Shown piece by piece: positions 34,605 through 44,105 of a stretch of 64,000 nt of DNA. The notes under the pieces were generated by a model. That model was given only the letters and a program-made list of their open reading frames with translations, had not been told where the DNA came from and searched no databases. This DNA is from Deinococcus radiopugnans ATCC 19172. GTDB lineage: Bacteria; Deinococcota; Deinococci; Deinococcales; Deinococcaceae. The position numbers and the translations under genes were made by a program. The DNA lies in the NCBI RefSeq assembly GCF_006335125.1, contig NZ_VDMO01000001.1, positions 62,001-126,000 on the forward strand, in the 5' to 3' direction. Numbering within the stretch: the stretch's first letter is position 1; each line of letters opens with the position of its first letter.

Positions 34605-35108
34605 GTGACCCCCGTGATCCGTGCGTACCAGCCGTCTGACCGGGCCGCCTGCCTGGATATCTTCGACGCGAACACGCCGCAGTCGTTCGTGCCGGGTGAG
34701 CGGCCAGCGTTTGAGGCCTGGCTGGACGAAGCGCCAGGCCGGGCCGACTACCTGGTGATGGAGGGGCCACCGGGCGTGGTGGCTTGCGGCGGCCTGTGGG
34801 TCAGCGAGGATGCGGAGCGGTCGGCGGGCTTGGCCTGGGGCATGGTGCATCCGGCCTGGCAGCGGCAGGGGCTGGGCGACGCGCTGGCCCGGGTGCGGCT
34901 GGCGCGTCTGCAGGCGCTGGGGGTGACGCGGGCGGTGCTGGACACCAGTCAATTCACCGCCCCGTTCTACGCCCGGCTGGGGTTCCAGGAGGTGCGGCGC
35001 ACGCCCAACGGCTACGGACCGGGTCTGGACCGCGTGGATATGGTGGTGGACCTGACCGATGCAACCGGCGGCCAGTCCTGGCCCGCCCTGGCTCAATCTA
35101 CAGAGTAG
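34605..35108 (+). CDS. GNAT family N-acetyltransferase
   Basis: 167 residues. GTG 34605 is chosen; GTG 34614 (three codons later) is equally possible. 'IRAYQPSDRAACLDIFD' opens the fold; the acetyl-CoA loop is 'HPAWQRQGLGDALARVRL' (Q/RxxGxG/A type), followed by 'LDTSQFTAPFYARLGFQEVR', the usual last-strand motif. It acetylates a small amine or protein; substrate unknown. Single gene. Confidence 0.88.
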   Translation: MTPVIRAYQPSDRAACLDIFDANTPQSFVPGERPAFEAWLDEAPGRADYLVMEGPPGVVACGGLWVSEDAERSAGLAWGMVHPAWQRQGLGDALARVRLARLQALGVTRAVLDTSQFTAPFYARLGFQEVRRTPNGYGPGLDRVDMVVDLTDATGGQSWPALAQSTE

Positions 35109-35205
35109 ACCGGAGCAGGCAGAGGGGCGGCCGTTTGATCTTCCGGAGCGCCACTGGTTCACGTTCCTGGTGGGTTTCGCCCGCACTGGGCCTGTACGCT
35201 GACAC

Positions 35206-35799
35206 GTGATGTCCTCCTCCGCCCCGGTGTCCAGTCTCAGCAAGTCGCAGCTGCGCGGCGCAGCCTCCTCCATACTGATCAGTGCGGTCTTCGCGCTGAT
35301 CTGGGGCATCAATGGCAGCCTGGCGCTGCCAGGAGGGTGGAGCGTCCTGGCGTTGGGCGTGGTGCTGCTGGTCACCGCAGCGCTGGCGTGGCTGGTGCGG
35401 ACGCTCGGCCGACGGGTGCCCCACGCGCCCGTCGGCCCGGATTCGCCCGGCCCCAACCCCTTCACGACCACGGCCTACCGGGTGTCCCTGGGCGCCATGA
35501 TCGTGGCCTTTCCCCTCACCGCCCGCCTCCTGACGGCCAACGGCTGGGAGCAGGCCATCATGGCCGCCGCCGTGATCATCGTGGGCCTTCACTTCATCGG
35601 GCTCATCTTCGCGTTTCGCAACGGCATCTTCGCGTGGGTGGCGGGTGCCTTCTGTCTGCTCGGTGGAGCGTCCCTGCTGCTGCCTGCGGCGGTGCGGACG
35701 CCGCTGCTGGGGCTGGGCTGCGCGCTGATCTTATGGCTTGGCGTGACGCCCCTGGCCTTGCGAACCCTTCAGAGCAGTCGACAGGCCGCCCAGGGTTAA
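35206..35799 (+). CDS. Integral membrane protein, about six helices
   Basis: 197 residues from GTG 35206 (ATG 35209 also possible). TACGCT at 35195-35200 is 5 nt before the GTG, so the message is likely leaderless. Helices include 'SILISAVFALIWGINGSLAL', 'VLALGVVLLVTAALAWLV', 'AIMAAAVIIVGLHFIGLIFA' and 'LLGLGCALILWLGVTPLAL'. No family is named with certainty. A truncated IS element lies 42 bp downstream. Confidence 0.75.
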   Translation: MMSSSAPVSSLSKSQLRGAASSILISAVFALIWGINGSLALPGGWSVLALGVVLLVTAALAWLVRTLGRRVPHAPVGPDSPGPNPFTTTAYRVSLGAMIVAFPLTARLLTANGWEQAIMAAAVIIVGLHFIGLIFAFRNGIFAWVAGAFCLLGGASLLLPAAVRTPLLGLGCALILWLGVTPLALRTLQSSRQAAQG

Positions 35800-35841
35800 C
35801 AGTCCTTTTTATGACCCTTGAGACACACAGGCTTTTATGAC

Positions 35842-36547
35842 CAACCGGCGTTACCAGACAAATGAGAGTATACCTCCTCCTTAATTCCCACGCTTCTGCA
35901 CCTGCCCAAGCTGCTGAAAGGGCCTTCAGCAACCTGGAGACCAGTTGAATGCGCCACACGGTGCCGCTGTTGCCGTCATGGTCCAGCGCGGTCCAGACGA
36001 GTGGCACGGTGTACCCGTGGAGGACGACGCCAAGGACCAGGAGATTCAGGGGGGATTCCCCACGTTCCCAGGTGGTGCGGTCCAGGCTGAGCAGCAACTT
36101 CCCTGGAGGCAGTAAGGCCAGGAGAAACGCCAGGAAGACGGGCTCTATGAGCTGAGGATCCCGGCAACCTCGTTCCACCCGGCGTTTCTTCGCTTCGATG
36201 GAACTCGTGCCGGGGAGATGAGCACACAGGTCACTCTGATTCACGCTCCTGGCCGTGACCATCGCGAAGACGATGTCCACGACACGCTGCAGCGTGTCGT
36301 GGCGCAGGAAAAGGACGCAGGCTTTGAAGTGGCGGGTCAGTTCGCTCCGCTGGAGGTCGGCGGGTTTTGGCGTGGTCACAGACCCAAGACACCGCCATTT
36401 GTCGTGCCGGTTCGCAACCAGTCACACGTTCAGGGATTTGCCGTCCAGCACATTCTCAATATGGAGTTGTCCGGTACACAGGATGAGCTAAAAAAAACGG
36501 GCGCATCAAGTTGTGGGATATGCGGCTTTATCTGGTAACGCCGGTTG
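35842..36547 (-). mobile_element. Internally deleted IS4-like insertion element
   Basis: Ends are near-perfect inverted repeats: CAACCGGCGTTACCAGACAA at the left (from 35842) and its complement with one change at the right (to 36547). Only about 706 bp remain, half of a normal IS4-type element, with the 5' half of the transposase. No obvious target duplication is seen. It could still move if a full-length copy elsewhere supplies transposase. Confidence 0.75.
35864..36379 (-). pseudogene. Truncated IS4-like transposase
   Basis: The ATG at 36379 starts 'MTTPKPADLQRSELTRHFKA'. 'LPPGKLLLSLDRTTWERGES' holds the first Asp of the DDE triad, and 'PLVWTALDHDGNSGTVWRIQ' continues the family pattern. 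After about residue 150 the homology-like text ends, and the frame reads through the left terminal repeat into the neighbouring gene. The C-terminal two catalytic residues are absent, so it is inactive. Confidence 0.75.
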
Positions 36548-36661
36548 CATGTCGGCTCAGCGCCTCAGCCAAGCTCCATTCTGAGCGGAATCCGGAAGAA
36601 CGTTCAGTCAACATTGGGACTCTCAGCCTCGTGCGGCGCTGGCCGCCCATACTGCTTGACC

Positions 36662-39214
36662 ATGTCCGCTTCCCCCCAGTTCTCCGGTTTCGTGCAGGTG
36701 CGCGGCGCACGGGAACACAACCTCAAAGACCTCTCGGTGCAGTTGCCCCGCGACGCCCTGGTGGTGTTTACCGGAGTTTCGGGCTCAGGCAAATCCTCGC
36801 TGGCCTTCGGAACGCTGTACGCCGAGGCGCAGCGGAGATACCTGGAATCGGTCTCGCCGTACGCCCGCCGCCTGTTTCATCAGGTGGGGGCGCCCGAGGT
36901 CGACGCCATCGAGGGCCTGCCTCCCGCCGTCGCCCTGCAGCAGCAGCGCGGCGCCCCCACAGCCCGCTCCTCGGTGGGCAGCGTGACCACCCTGTCCAAC
37001 CTGATCCGGATGCTGTACTCGCGCGCCGGCACCTACCCCCCGGGCCAGGGCATCGTCTACGCCGAGGGCTTCTCGCCCAACACCCCGGAAGGGGCCTGCC
37101 CCAACTGCCACGGCCTGGGGCGGGTCTACGAGGTCACCGAGGCCTCGATGGTGCCGGACCCGTCGCTGACCATCCGGCAGCGGGCCGTCGCGGCCTGGCC
37201 GCAGGCCTGGGGTGGACAGAACCAGCGCGACATCCTGGTGTCGCTGGGCACCGACGTGGACCGGCCGTGGCGTGAGCTGCCGCAGGACACGCGCCAGTGG
37301 ATTCTGTTCACCGACGAGCAGCCGGTGGTGCCGGTGTATCCAGGACTGACGCCCGAGGAAACCCGGCGGGCCGTGAAACGCGGCGCCGAGCCCGGCTACA
37401 TGGGCACCTTCAGCAGCGCGCGGCGGCACGTGCTGCACACGTTCGCCACCACCGAAAGCGCGTCCATGAAACGGCGCGTGCAGGGGTACATGATCTCCAC
37501 CGAATGCCCGGTGTGCCGCGGCAAGCGGCTGCGCCCCGAGGCGCTGGCCGTCACGTTCGCCGGCCTCGACATCACCGAACTCTCCCGGCTGCCCCTGAAA
37601 CAGGTGGCCGCCCTGCTGCGCCCCTACGCCAGCGGTCAGGAGAGCGGGCACGCCCGGCTCGTCCAGCAGCAGCCGGAGCAGGCCCTGGCGCAGCGGCGCC
37701 TGAGCGGGGACCTGTGCGCCCGGCTGAAGGTGCTGCTGGACCTGGGCCTGGGCTACTTGCAGCTCGAACGCTCGACGCCCACGCTGTCGCCCGGCGAGTT
37801 GCAGCGGCTGCGGCTGGCCACCCAGCTGTATTCCAACCTGTTCGGCGTGGTGTACGTGCTGGACGAACCGTCGGCCGGCCTGCATCCCGCCGACACCGAG
37901 GCGCTGCTCACGGCGCTGGGGGGCCTGAAGGCGGCAGGCAACTCGCTGTTCGTGGTGGAACACGACCTGGACGTGGTGCGCCGCGCCGACTGGCTGGTCG
38001 ACGTCGGTCCCGGCGCCGGGGAACAGGGCGGCGAGATCCTGTACAGCGGGCCGCCGGCAGGGCTGCGGCAGGTGACGACGTCCAGGACCGCCGAATATCT
38101 GTTCCGAACCGTCCCGGTCCACACTCACCCGCCGCGCACGCCCTCCGGCTGGCTGGAATTGGGCGGAGTCACGCGCCACAACCTCGAAGACCTGAGCGTC
38201 CGGTTTCCGCTGGGCGTGCTGACGTGCGTGACCGGCGTCTCCGGCTCGGGCAAGTCCACCCTGGTCAGTGGGGTGCTGGCCGAGACGCTGGCCCGCCACT
38301 TCGGGCAGCCCCCGGTGGACCCGGCCGCCGACGCCCCCGATGACGGGGAACCCGGCGACGCCCCGGCGGCCCTCACCACGCAGCTGGGGGGCGACGTGGC
38401 CGCGCTGTCGCGGCTGGTGCAGGTCAACCAGAAGCCGATTGGCCGCACCCCTAGAAGCAACATGGCCACCTACACCGGGCTGTTCGATCACGTCCGCAAG
38501 CTGTTTGCCGCCACCCCGCTGGCCCGGCAGCGCGGCTACGGGCCGGGGCGCTTTTCCTTCAACGTCAAGGGCGGACGCTGCGAACACTGTCAGGGCGAGG
38601 GCTGGGTGATGGTAGAGCTGCTGTTCCTGCCCAGCGTGTACGCGCCGTGTCCGGTGTGTCATGGAGCGCGCTACAACGCCGAGACGCTCGACGTCCAGTA
38701 CCGCGGCCGCAACGTCGCCGAGGTGCTGGGCATGACCGTGGACACCGCCTGGGCCTTCTTCCAGGACGACGCGGCGGTGTTCCGCAGCCTGGACACCCTG
38801 CGCGAGGTGGGGCTGGGCTACCTGAGGCTGGGGCAGCCCGCCACCGAACTCTCGGGCGGCGAGGCCCAGCGCATCAAGCTGGCCACCGAACTGCAGCGCG
38901 CCGGGCGCGGCAAGACGCTGTACCTGCTGGACGAACCCACCACTGGCCTGCACCCGGCCGACGTGGACCGGCTGGCCCGGCAGCTGGACCGGCTGGTGGA
39001 CGCGGGACACACCGTGATCGCGGTGGAGCACGACATGCAGCTGGTGGTGGGCAGCGACTGGGTGATCGACGTCGGCCCCGGTGCGGGAGACGAGGGCGGC
39101 CAGATCGTGGCGCAGGGCCGCCCCCAGGACGTGGCGCAGGCTGCGGGCAGCCGCACCGCCCCGTACCTGGCCCAGGCGCTGGGCACCCCCGAACGGCGCG
39201 CGTCCGCCCCCTGA
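36662..39214 (+). CDS. uvrA2: UvrA2, class II UvrA-like ABC ATPase
   Basis: 850 residues, about 100 shorter than canonical UvrA, as usual for UvrA2, which lacks the UvrB-binding insertion. First Walker A 'GVSGSGKSS' at 38-46, zinc modules 'CPNCHGLG' and 'CPVCRGKR', first signature '[12 protein letters not shown]' near 375, second Walker A near 522-531, Cys module 'CEHCQGEGW' and '[10 protein letters not shown]', and second signature '[12 protein letters not shown]' near 729. CATACT 8 nt before the ATG suggests a leaderless message. UvrA2 proteins are linked to DNA-damage tolerance and drug resistance. It is free-standing after an IS remnant. Confidence 0.9.
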   Translation: MSASPQFSGFVQVRGAREHNLKDLSVQLPRDALVVFTGVSGSGKSSLAFGTLYAEAQRRYLESVSPYARRLFHQVGAPEVDAIEGLPPAVALQQQRGAPTARSSVGSVTTLSNLIRMLYSRAGTYPPGQGIVYAEGFSPNTPEGACPNCHGLGRVYEVTEASMVPDPSLTIRQRAVAAWPQAWGGQNQRDILVSLGTDVDRPWRELPQDTRQWILFTDEQPVVPVYPGLTPEETRRAVKRGAEPGYMGTFSSARRHVLHTFATTESASMKRRVQGYMISTECPVCRGKRLRPEALAVTFAGLDITELSRLPLKQVAALLRPYASGQESGHARLVQQQPEQALAQRRLSGDLCARLKVLLDLGLGYLQLERSTPTLSPGELQRLRLATQLYSNLFGVVYVLDEPSAGLHPADTEALLTALGGLKAAGNSLFVVEHDLDVVRRADWLVDVGPGAGEQGGEILYSGPPAGLRQVTTSRTAEYLFRTVPVHTHPPRTPSGWLELGGVTRHNLEDLSVRFPLGVLTCVTGVSGSGKSTLVSGVLAETLARHFGQPPVDPAADAPDDGEPGDAPAALTTQLGGDVAALSRLVQVNQKPIGRTPRSNMATYTGLFDHVRKLFAATPLARQRGYGPGRFSFNVKGGRCEHCQGEGWVMVELLFLPSVYAPCPVCHGARYNAETLDVQYRGRNVAEVLGMTVDTAWAFFQDDAAVFRSLDTLREVGLGYLRLGQPATELSGGEAQRIKLATELQRAGRGKTLYLLDEPTTGLHPADVDRLARQLDRLVDAGHTVIAVEHDMQLVVGSDWVIDVGPGAGDEGGQIVAQGRPQDVAQAAGSRTAPYLAQALGTPERRASAP

Positions 39215-39315
39215 CCGCGACGACGCTGCTGAGCACGCGTCCTCACCTGCCTGGAGACGGTGCAGGCGGCCGGGGCGTCAGCGATTGGGTAGGATGAGGG
39301 GAAAGGGAGGTCAAC

Positions 39316-39753
39316 ATGCCTGAAGGACGCCCGGATCGACCCCAGCCCATCGCCCTCAACCGCTATGACCTGCAGGGTCAGCTGGCCCGGCTGCGCGGCG
39401 ACACACCTCTGGCGGAACACGGGCGCGATTCCCTCACGCTGGTTCGTGACGCCGGTTTTACCCTGCTGCTGGTGGTCCTCAAGGCCGGAAAGGGCATGCC
39501 GAACCACACCGCCCCCGGCCCGATCAGCGTGCTGGTGCTCGACGGGCGGGTCGCCTTCACGGCCCAGGACACCCGCCTGGAACTCGGCCCGCATGAGCTG
39601 GCGACCCTGCCCGTCCGCGTTCCACACGAGGTGACCGCGCTGGAGGACAGCGCCGTCCTGATCACCATCGCCGAACCCGTCACCCACACCAATCCGGTGG
39701 GTCTTGAAAGCGAGCGGCAGGGCGCCGGCGGAGCCTCGTCCCGGCAGGACTGA
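39316..39753 (+). CDS. Cupin-domain protein
   Basis: 145 residues; GGGAGG precedes the ATG. 'LKAGKGMPNHTAPGPISVLV' and 'LATLPVRVPHEVTALEDS' match cupin motifs 1 and 2, with fewer metal ligands than usual (one His in each), as in the family of small cupins that act in stress or detoxification. The Ser/Gly-rich tail is disordered. Possibly coupled to uvrA2 from its own promoter. Confidence 0.82.
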   Translation: MPEGRPDRPQPIALNRYDLQGQLARLRGDTPLAEHGRDSLTLVRDAGFTLLLVVLKAGKGMPNHTAPGPISVLVLDGRVAFTAQDTRLELGPHELATLPVRVPHEVTALEDSAVLITIAEPVTHTNPVGLESERQGAGGASSRQD

Positions 39754-39804
39754 AGGCAGGCCGCGCGGCGGCCGGCCCCATTCAGGAAGGGAACCCGCCG
39801 TGAC

Positions 39805-41513
39805 CTACACCAGCTGGCGCAGCGTCAGCAGACGCAGCAGCAGCGTCGTCCGGTCCACCGGACGGGCCGCCGGCGGCCTGAGCCCCCGCGCGGCCCCCAC
39901 CAATGGGCTGCGCCGCAGGGTGCCGAGGGCACTGCGCAGTGGATGCCGGCGCAGCGGCGAGAGGCTGTCCAGCAGGGCCAGGATCGCCTCGGGGGGCACG
40001 AACCCGTCCAGGCGGCTGGGGCCGCAGCGCCCAGCTGCCGCGCCAGGGTGTCACGGCCGCGCAGCAATTCGGCGGTCCAGTCGGGGGCGTAGCCCGAGAC
40101 GCGCGCCAGCGGCACCCTCATCAGCCCAGGGTCCAGTTCCAGCAGCGCCTGCTTGAACAGGGTCTTCTCGCGGATCAGGCGTCTGGGCAGGGTCTGCATG
40201 AATTCCAGCAGGGCGCCGTCCAGCAGCGGAAGATGAACCGGGGCCACCCGGCCGGCGAACTGCTCGCGCCACGGCATCAGCCGGCGCGGTCCCAGCTGTT
40301 CGAGGTAGGCCAGGGTTTCGAGCTGCGTGGGGTCCAGCCCGGACGGCAGCCGCCCGATCAGCGCCTGCAGCTCGTGGCCGTACGCGCCCTGCAACCTGGC
40401 GTGGCCGGCAGCCGGCAGCACCCCTTGCAATCCGGCCAGCGCCTGGGCGTCCGGCAGACGGGCGTGCAGCAGCAGTTCGGTCATCGACCGCGCGGGCCGG
40501 TCGTACCAGCCGAACAGCTGTTCGCCGGCAAAGATAGCGCTGGGCGCGTGCCCGGCCAGTTCGGCCCAGGCGTCGGCCTCGTCGCAGAAATTGGCGACGC
40601 CCTGGCCCCAGGCCGCATTGCGCCGCAGGGCAGCCCCCACGTCCCCCCGGTAGGCCTGCAGGGTCACGTGCGGCGCGCCGTACTGCCGGGCCAGCTGCCG
40701 GGCGACGTCCGCGTCGCTGCCGGGGCGCGGCGGACCGTCGCTGTAGGAAAAAGTGTGAATCTCGCGCCCCGAACTGCTCAGCAACGTCAGCAGCCCGCGC
40801 GAGTCGTAGCCGCCACTGAGCGACAGAAACACGCGCGGCCCGGCCCGCCTCAGGCGCCGGTCCACCGCCGCGCGCAGCAGCCCGGCCAGTTCGGCGCGCA
40901 GCTCGGCCACCGGGCGGCGTGACGGCGGCCCGAAGCGGAAGGCCCAGTAGGGCCGGGCCGTCGCCCCGTCCGGCGCCAGGGCATGCACGCAGGCGCGGTC
41001 CAGCGAACTCACTCCCTGATAAAGGGTCAGGTCACCAAGCATGACCCCGCTGGCCACGGCGCAGGCCACTCCAGCCGGGCTTAAGGGACGCTGGGTGAAC
41101 TCCGGACGGTTCAGCTGGGTGGAGACCAGCAGGGTGTCTTCCTCCTGCGCGGCGTACACCTTCAGGGACGCCATGCGGTCCGTCACCGCCCACAGGTGAC
41201 CGGCCGGCACGTCCACCAGGGCCAGAGCGAACGAGCCTTCCAGGTGCTGGGCAAAGGTGGCACCATGCCGCGTGTACAGGGCGAGGACAGCCTGCAGGTC
41301 GTGGCTGTACAGCTCTCCCCGCAGCACCACGGCCAGGCCCCGCTCGGGCAGCACCAGGAACCGGGTCCCCAGGGCGCCGAACTCCACCTAGGTCTGGCCC
41401 ACGGCGAAGGGTTGATCCAGGAGGCGCGGCAGGGCCTGAGCGTCCGCTGGAGGCCCCTTCCGCCGGCTCACCCGCACGGTCCAGCCTTCCAGAGCGCTGT
41501 CAACTTGGGGCAT
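39805..41513 (-). pseudogene. Broken asparagine-synthetase-like gene (in-frame stop and frameshift)
   Basis: The ATG at 41513 starts 'MPQVDSALEGWTVRVSRRKG', then TAG at 41390-41388 interrupts; the frame continues from GTG 41387 with a glutaminase-like N-domain and 'RVFLSLSGGYDSRGLLTLLS', the ATP-pyrophosphatase loop of asparagine synthetases. Near 40015 a second lesion shifts the frame: the long frame turns into Trp/Cys/Arg-rich text, while the next frame reads 'PPEAILALLDSLSPLRRHPL' to a stop at 39805. Two lesions suggest decay, unless they are sequencing errors. The N-domain lacks the Cys nucleophile at its start, so it would not have been a normal glutamine-dependent enzyme. Confidence 0.65.
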
Positions 41514-41639
41514 GGGCCTCGGTTGTGTTCACTGCCGACAGGGTAACTTGAATCCGGACGGTTCAGGGCCGCGCGGATCCTTAAGACGCGGGAAGGTCCG
41601 GCGCATCCGGCATGAACGGCCGCGGGGCATAGTGCAGCG

Positions 41640-42476
41640 ATGTCAGATGCCAGAGAAAAGGTCGAGCGGGCCAGCCTTCAGGTGGCGCCGGGCCTGGAAA
41701 CGCTGGCCCGCTTCGGCTATGCCAGCAAGGGCGTGGTCTACGGCACGGTGGGCGCGCTGGCGCTGGGTCTGGCGCTGGGGGCCGGGGGCAGCACCACCGA
41801 CACCAGGGGAGCGCTGCTGCGCCTGCAAGACCTTCCCGGCGGCAGCGTGGTGCTGTGGATCTTGATGGTGGGGCTGGTGGGCTACGCGCTGTGGCAACTG
41901 GTGCGGGCGATGCTGGACCCTGAACACCAGGGCACCGGGGCCAGGGGGCTGGTCAAGCGTGCGGGCTATCTGATCAGCGGCGGCGCGTATCTGGTCCTGG
42001 CCGTGTTCAGCGCCCGCGTCGCGGCCCAGGGCAGCGCCCCCCGCGACCCGAACAGCGAGGCCCAGGCGGCCCAGCAGGTGCTGCAACTGCCCGGCGGCCA
42101 GCTGCTGCTGGGCCTGGCTGGCGTGGCGCTGCTGGCCGTCGCGGCCCACCAGCTCTACAACGCTTACGAGGCCAGATTCATGAAGCGCATGGCCTTGACC
42201 GATGTGGGGGCGCAGTACAAAGGCACCCTCAAACGCATCGGGCAGCTGGGGATCGCGGCGCGCGGCCTGCTGCTGGGCCTCGTGGGCGTTTTTCTGCTGG
42301 TGGCCGCGTGGCGCAGTCAGGCCAGCGTCGTCATCGGCACGGCCGAGGCCCTGGCCTGGCTGCGTGAACAGCCCGCCGGACAGTTCCTGCTGGGCGCGGT
42401 GGCGCTGGGAACGCTGTGCTACGGCGTGTGGTGCCTCACCCAGGCGCTGTACCGCCGCATCAAGGTGGCTGACTGA
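41640..42476 (+). CDS. DUF1206 family membrane protein
   Basis: 278 residues with three repeats of a two-helix DUF1206 unit: 'LARFGYASKGVVYGTVGALA' (about 22), 'LVKRAGYLISGGAYLVLAVF' (about 105) and 'RIGQLGIAARGLLLGLVGVF' (about 200). The function of the family is unknown. CATAGT at 41628-41633 is 6 nt before the ATG, a leaderless arrangement. It faces the broken synthetase gene across 126 bp. Confidence 0.88.
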   Translation: MSDAREKVERASLQVAPGLETLARFGYASKGVVYGTVGALALGLALGAGGSTTDTRGALLRLQDLPGGSVVLWILMVGLVGYALWQLVRAMLDPEHQGTGARGLVKRAGYLISGGAYLVLAVFSARVAAQGSAPRDPNSEAQAAQQVLQLPGGQLLLGLAGVALLAVAAHQLYNAYEARFMKRMALTDVGAQYKGTLKRIGQLGIAARGLLLGLVGVFLLVAAWRSQASVVIGTAEALAWLREQPAGQFLLGAVALGTLCYGVWCLTQALYRRIKVAD

Positions 42477-42537
42477 GGCCCGCCGCCCAGGAAAAGGCGA
42501 AATCGTGGACCGACAGCCCGCGCCGCAGCGTCGAGGC

Positions 42538-42921
42538 TCAGTACCAGATGCTCACGGGGGGGGAGTGGACCATGGCGCGCAGCAGGTCGCTGGCCGTCAA
42601 CACGCCCAGCAGCATGCCGTCCTGATCGACCACCGGCAGGCCACGGATGTCGTGCTGCAGCATCAGGCGGGCGGCGCGCTCGATGCGCGACTGCGGCCCG
42701 ACTGTCGCGGTGGCCGGGGCCATGACGTCCTGCACCGGCGTGTGGGGCGGCGCGGCGCTCACGCGGGGATCGGACTGAAGCACCAGACCAGTCAGGCGGC
42801 CCGCCGTCACCACCGGCAGGCAGCGCAGGTGGCCCTCTTCAAGCAAACTCCGCGCCTCGCCCAGCGGCGTCTGAGGGGTCACCGTGACCACATCGCGGGT
42901 CATCTGATCGCGGATCTTCAT
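42538..42921 (-). CDS. Two-CBS-domain protein
   Basis: 127 residues made of two CBS modules: 'MKIRDQMTRDVVTVTPQTPL' with 'LRCLPVVTAGRLTGLVLQSD', and 'VQDVMAPATATVGPQSRIER' with 'IRGLPVVDQDGMLLGVLTAS'. Such stand-alone pairs bind adenine nucleotides and regulate partner enzymes or channels; no partner is obvious next to it. GGAGG lies before the start. Confidence 0.9.
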   Translation of the reverse strand: MKIRDQMTRDVVTVTPQTPLGEARSLLEEGHLRCLPVVTAGRLTGLVLQSDPRVSAAPPHTPVQDVMAPATATVGPQSRIERAARLMLQHDIRGLPVVDQDGMLLGVLTASDLLRAMVHSPPVSIWY

Positions 42922-43189
42922 GGGAACCTCCGGAGCCAGGGGCGGGCCGCACCGAACCGCAAGGGGTCAGGGCAGGGACCGAGCGTGGCACGGCCATCCT
43001 GCCGCGCGATCCGTTGGGGACGGTCAGGCGCCCCTGCGCCGTTCCGCGCCCCCACCACGGCGGGCCGTCTCCCCATTCTAGCCCCCAGCCTCAGGAGAAC
43101 GGCAGCGTCCGGGTGATCATGACGCCGCCCCGCCTTCCCCGGTGCCCAGGGGCGAACCCCCACCGCCGAGGTTCAGGCGGCTGCCCGCG

Positions 43190-43945
43190 CTAGCGCACGT
43201 AGGACGCGCCGTTGATGTCCAGCGTCGCCCCGGTCATGTGCCGCACCAGCCCCGAGGCCAGGAACACCACGGTGGCGGCCACGTCCTCCGGCGGGGCGGC
43301 GTCGCCCAGCGGGAATTCACGGGTCAGATCCGCCGCGTGCTCTTGCAGGTACGCCTCGGCCATCTCGGTGCGGACCCAGCCGGGGGCCACCGCGTACGCC
43401 AGCACCCCCTCGTGGGCAAAGCCGCGGGCCACCGAACGGGTCAGCGCAATCACCCCGCCCTTCGAGGCCGCGTAATGCATGGCGTCCGGCTGATCGCCCC
43501 GGAAGGCGGCCCGGCTGGCAATGTTGATGATGATGCCGCCGCCCTGGCCCCGAAACTGCCGGATGGCTTCCCGGCAGGTCTCCGCCACGCTCAGCAGGTT
43601 GACCTGCAGGGTCTCGTGCCACACGGCGGACCACGCGTCCAGAGGATCGTCCACCGTCACGGCCGGCGCGATCCCGGCGTTGTTGACCAGCACGTCCACG
43701 CGGCCCTGCCACGCGGCGGCGGCCTGAAACAGGCGGGCCGCCTCGCCCTCCTGGGCCAGGTCACCGGTCAGCAGGTGCAGCCGCGCCGCCCCGAACTCCT
43801 GGAGCAGCGCCTCGCCGCCCTGCCCACGGCGCCCCAGGTGGGCCACCACCGACGCGCCCGCCTCCAGCAGGCTGCGCACACACGCCGCGCCGATGCCGCG
43901 CGAGGCTCCGGTGACCAGGACCACTTTGCCGCTTAGATTGATCAT
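43190..43945 (-). CDS. Short-chain dehydrogenase/reductase, FabG-like
   Basis: 251 residues. NAD(P)-binding 'VLVTGASRGIGAACVRSL' (residues 8-25), 'VLVNNAGIAPAV' near 85, the catalytic Ser in 'INIASRAAFRGDQ' and Tyr-x3-Lys in 'MHYAASKGGVIALT', and C-terminal 'VVFLASGLVRHMTGATLDIN'. It reduces a ketone or oxidises an alcohol with NAD(P)H; the true FabG is normally in a fatty-acid cluster, so this is likely a homolog of other substrate. Divergent from the P450 gene across 160 bp. Confidence 0.9.
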   Translation of the reverse strand: MINLSGKVVLVTGASRGIGAACVRSLLEAGASVVAHLGRRGQGGEALLQEFGAARLHLLTGDLAQEGEAARLFQAAAAWQGRVDVLVNNAGIAPAVTVDDPLDAWSAVWHETLQVNLLSVAETCREAIRQFRGQGGGIIINIASRAAFRGDQPDAMHYAASKGGVIALTRSVARGFAHEGVLAYAVAPGWVRTEMAEAYLQEHAADLTREFPLGDAAPPEDVAATVVFLASGLVRHMTGATLDINGASYVR

Positions 43946-44105
43946 GCCCGACAGTCAAGCACAGGCCCGTCCGGCCTGAAGCCGGCACCTGCCTCCTGCC
44001 GTTCCAGATCGCGAAATTCCTCGCCTCTTCTGCGCCTTGAACACTCCTCACGGCGTTCAGGTCGACGGGTCGACTCTTCAGTCGGCGTCCGGATAACATC
44101 CGGCC

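Noticed and set aside
36785..39031. 748-codon minus-strand frame opposite uvrA2
   Set aside because: Antisense shadow of a gene with full ABC motifs.
39316..41513. Possible lasso-peptide cluster because of the asparagine-synthetase-like protein
   Set aside because: No PqqD-like protein, transglutaminase-like protease, precursor or exporter is seen nearby, and the gene is broken.
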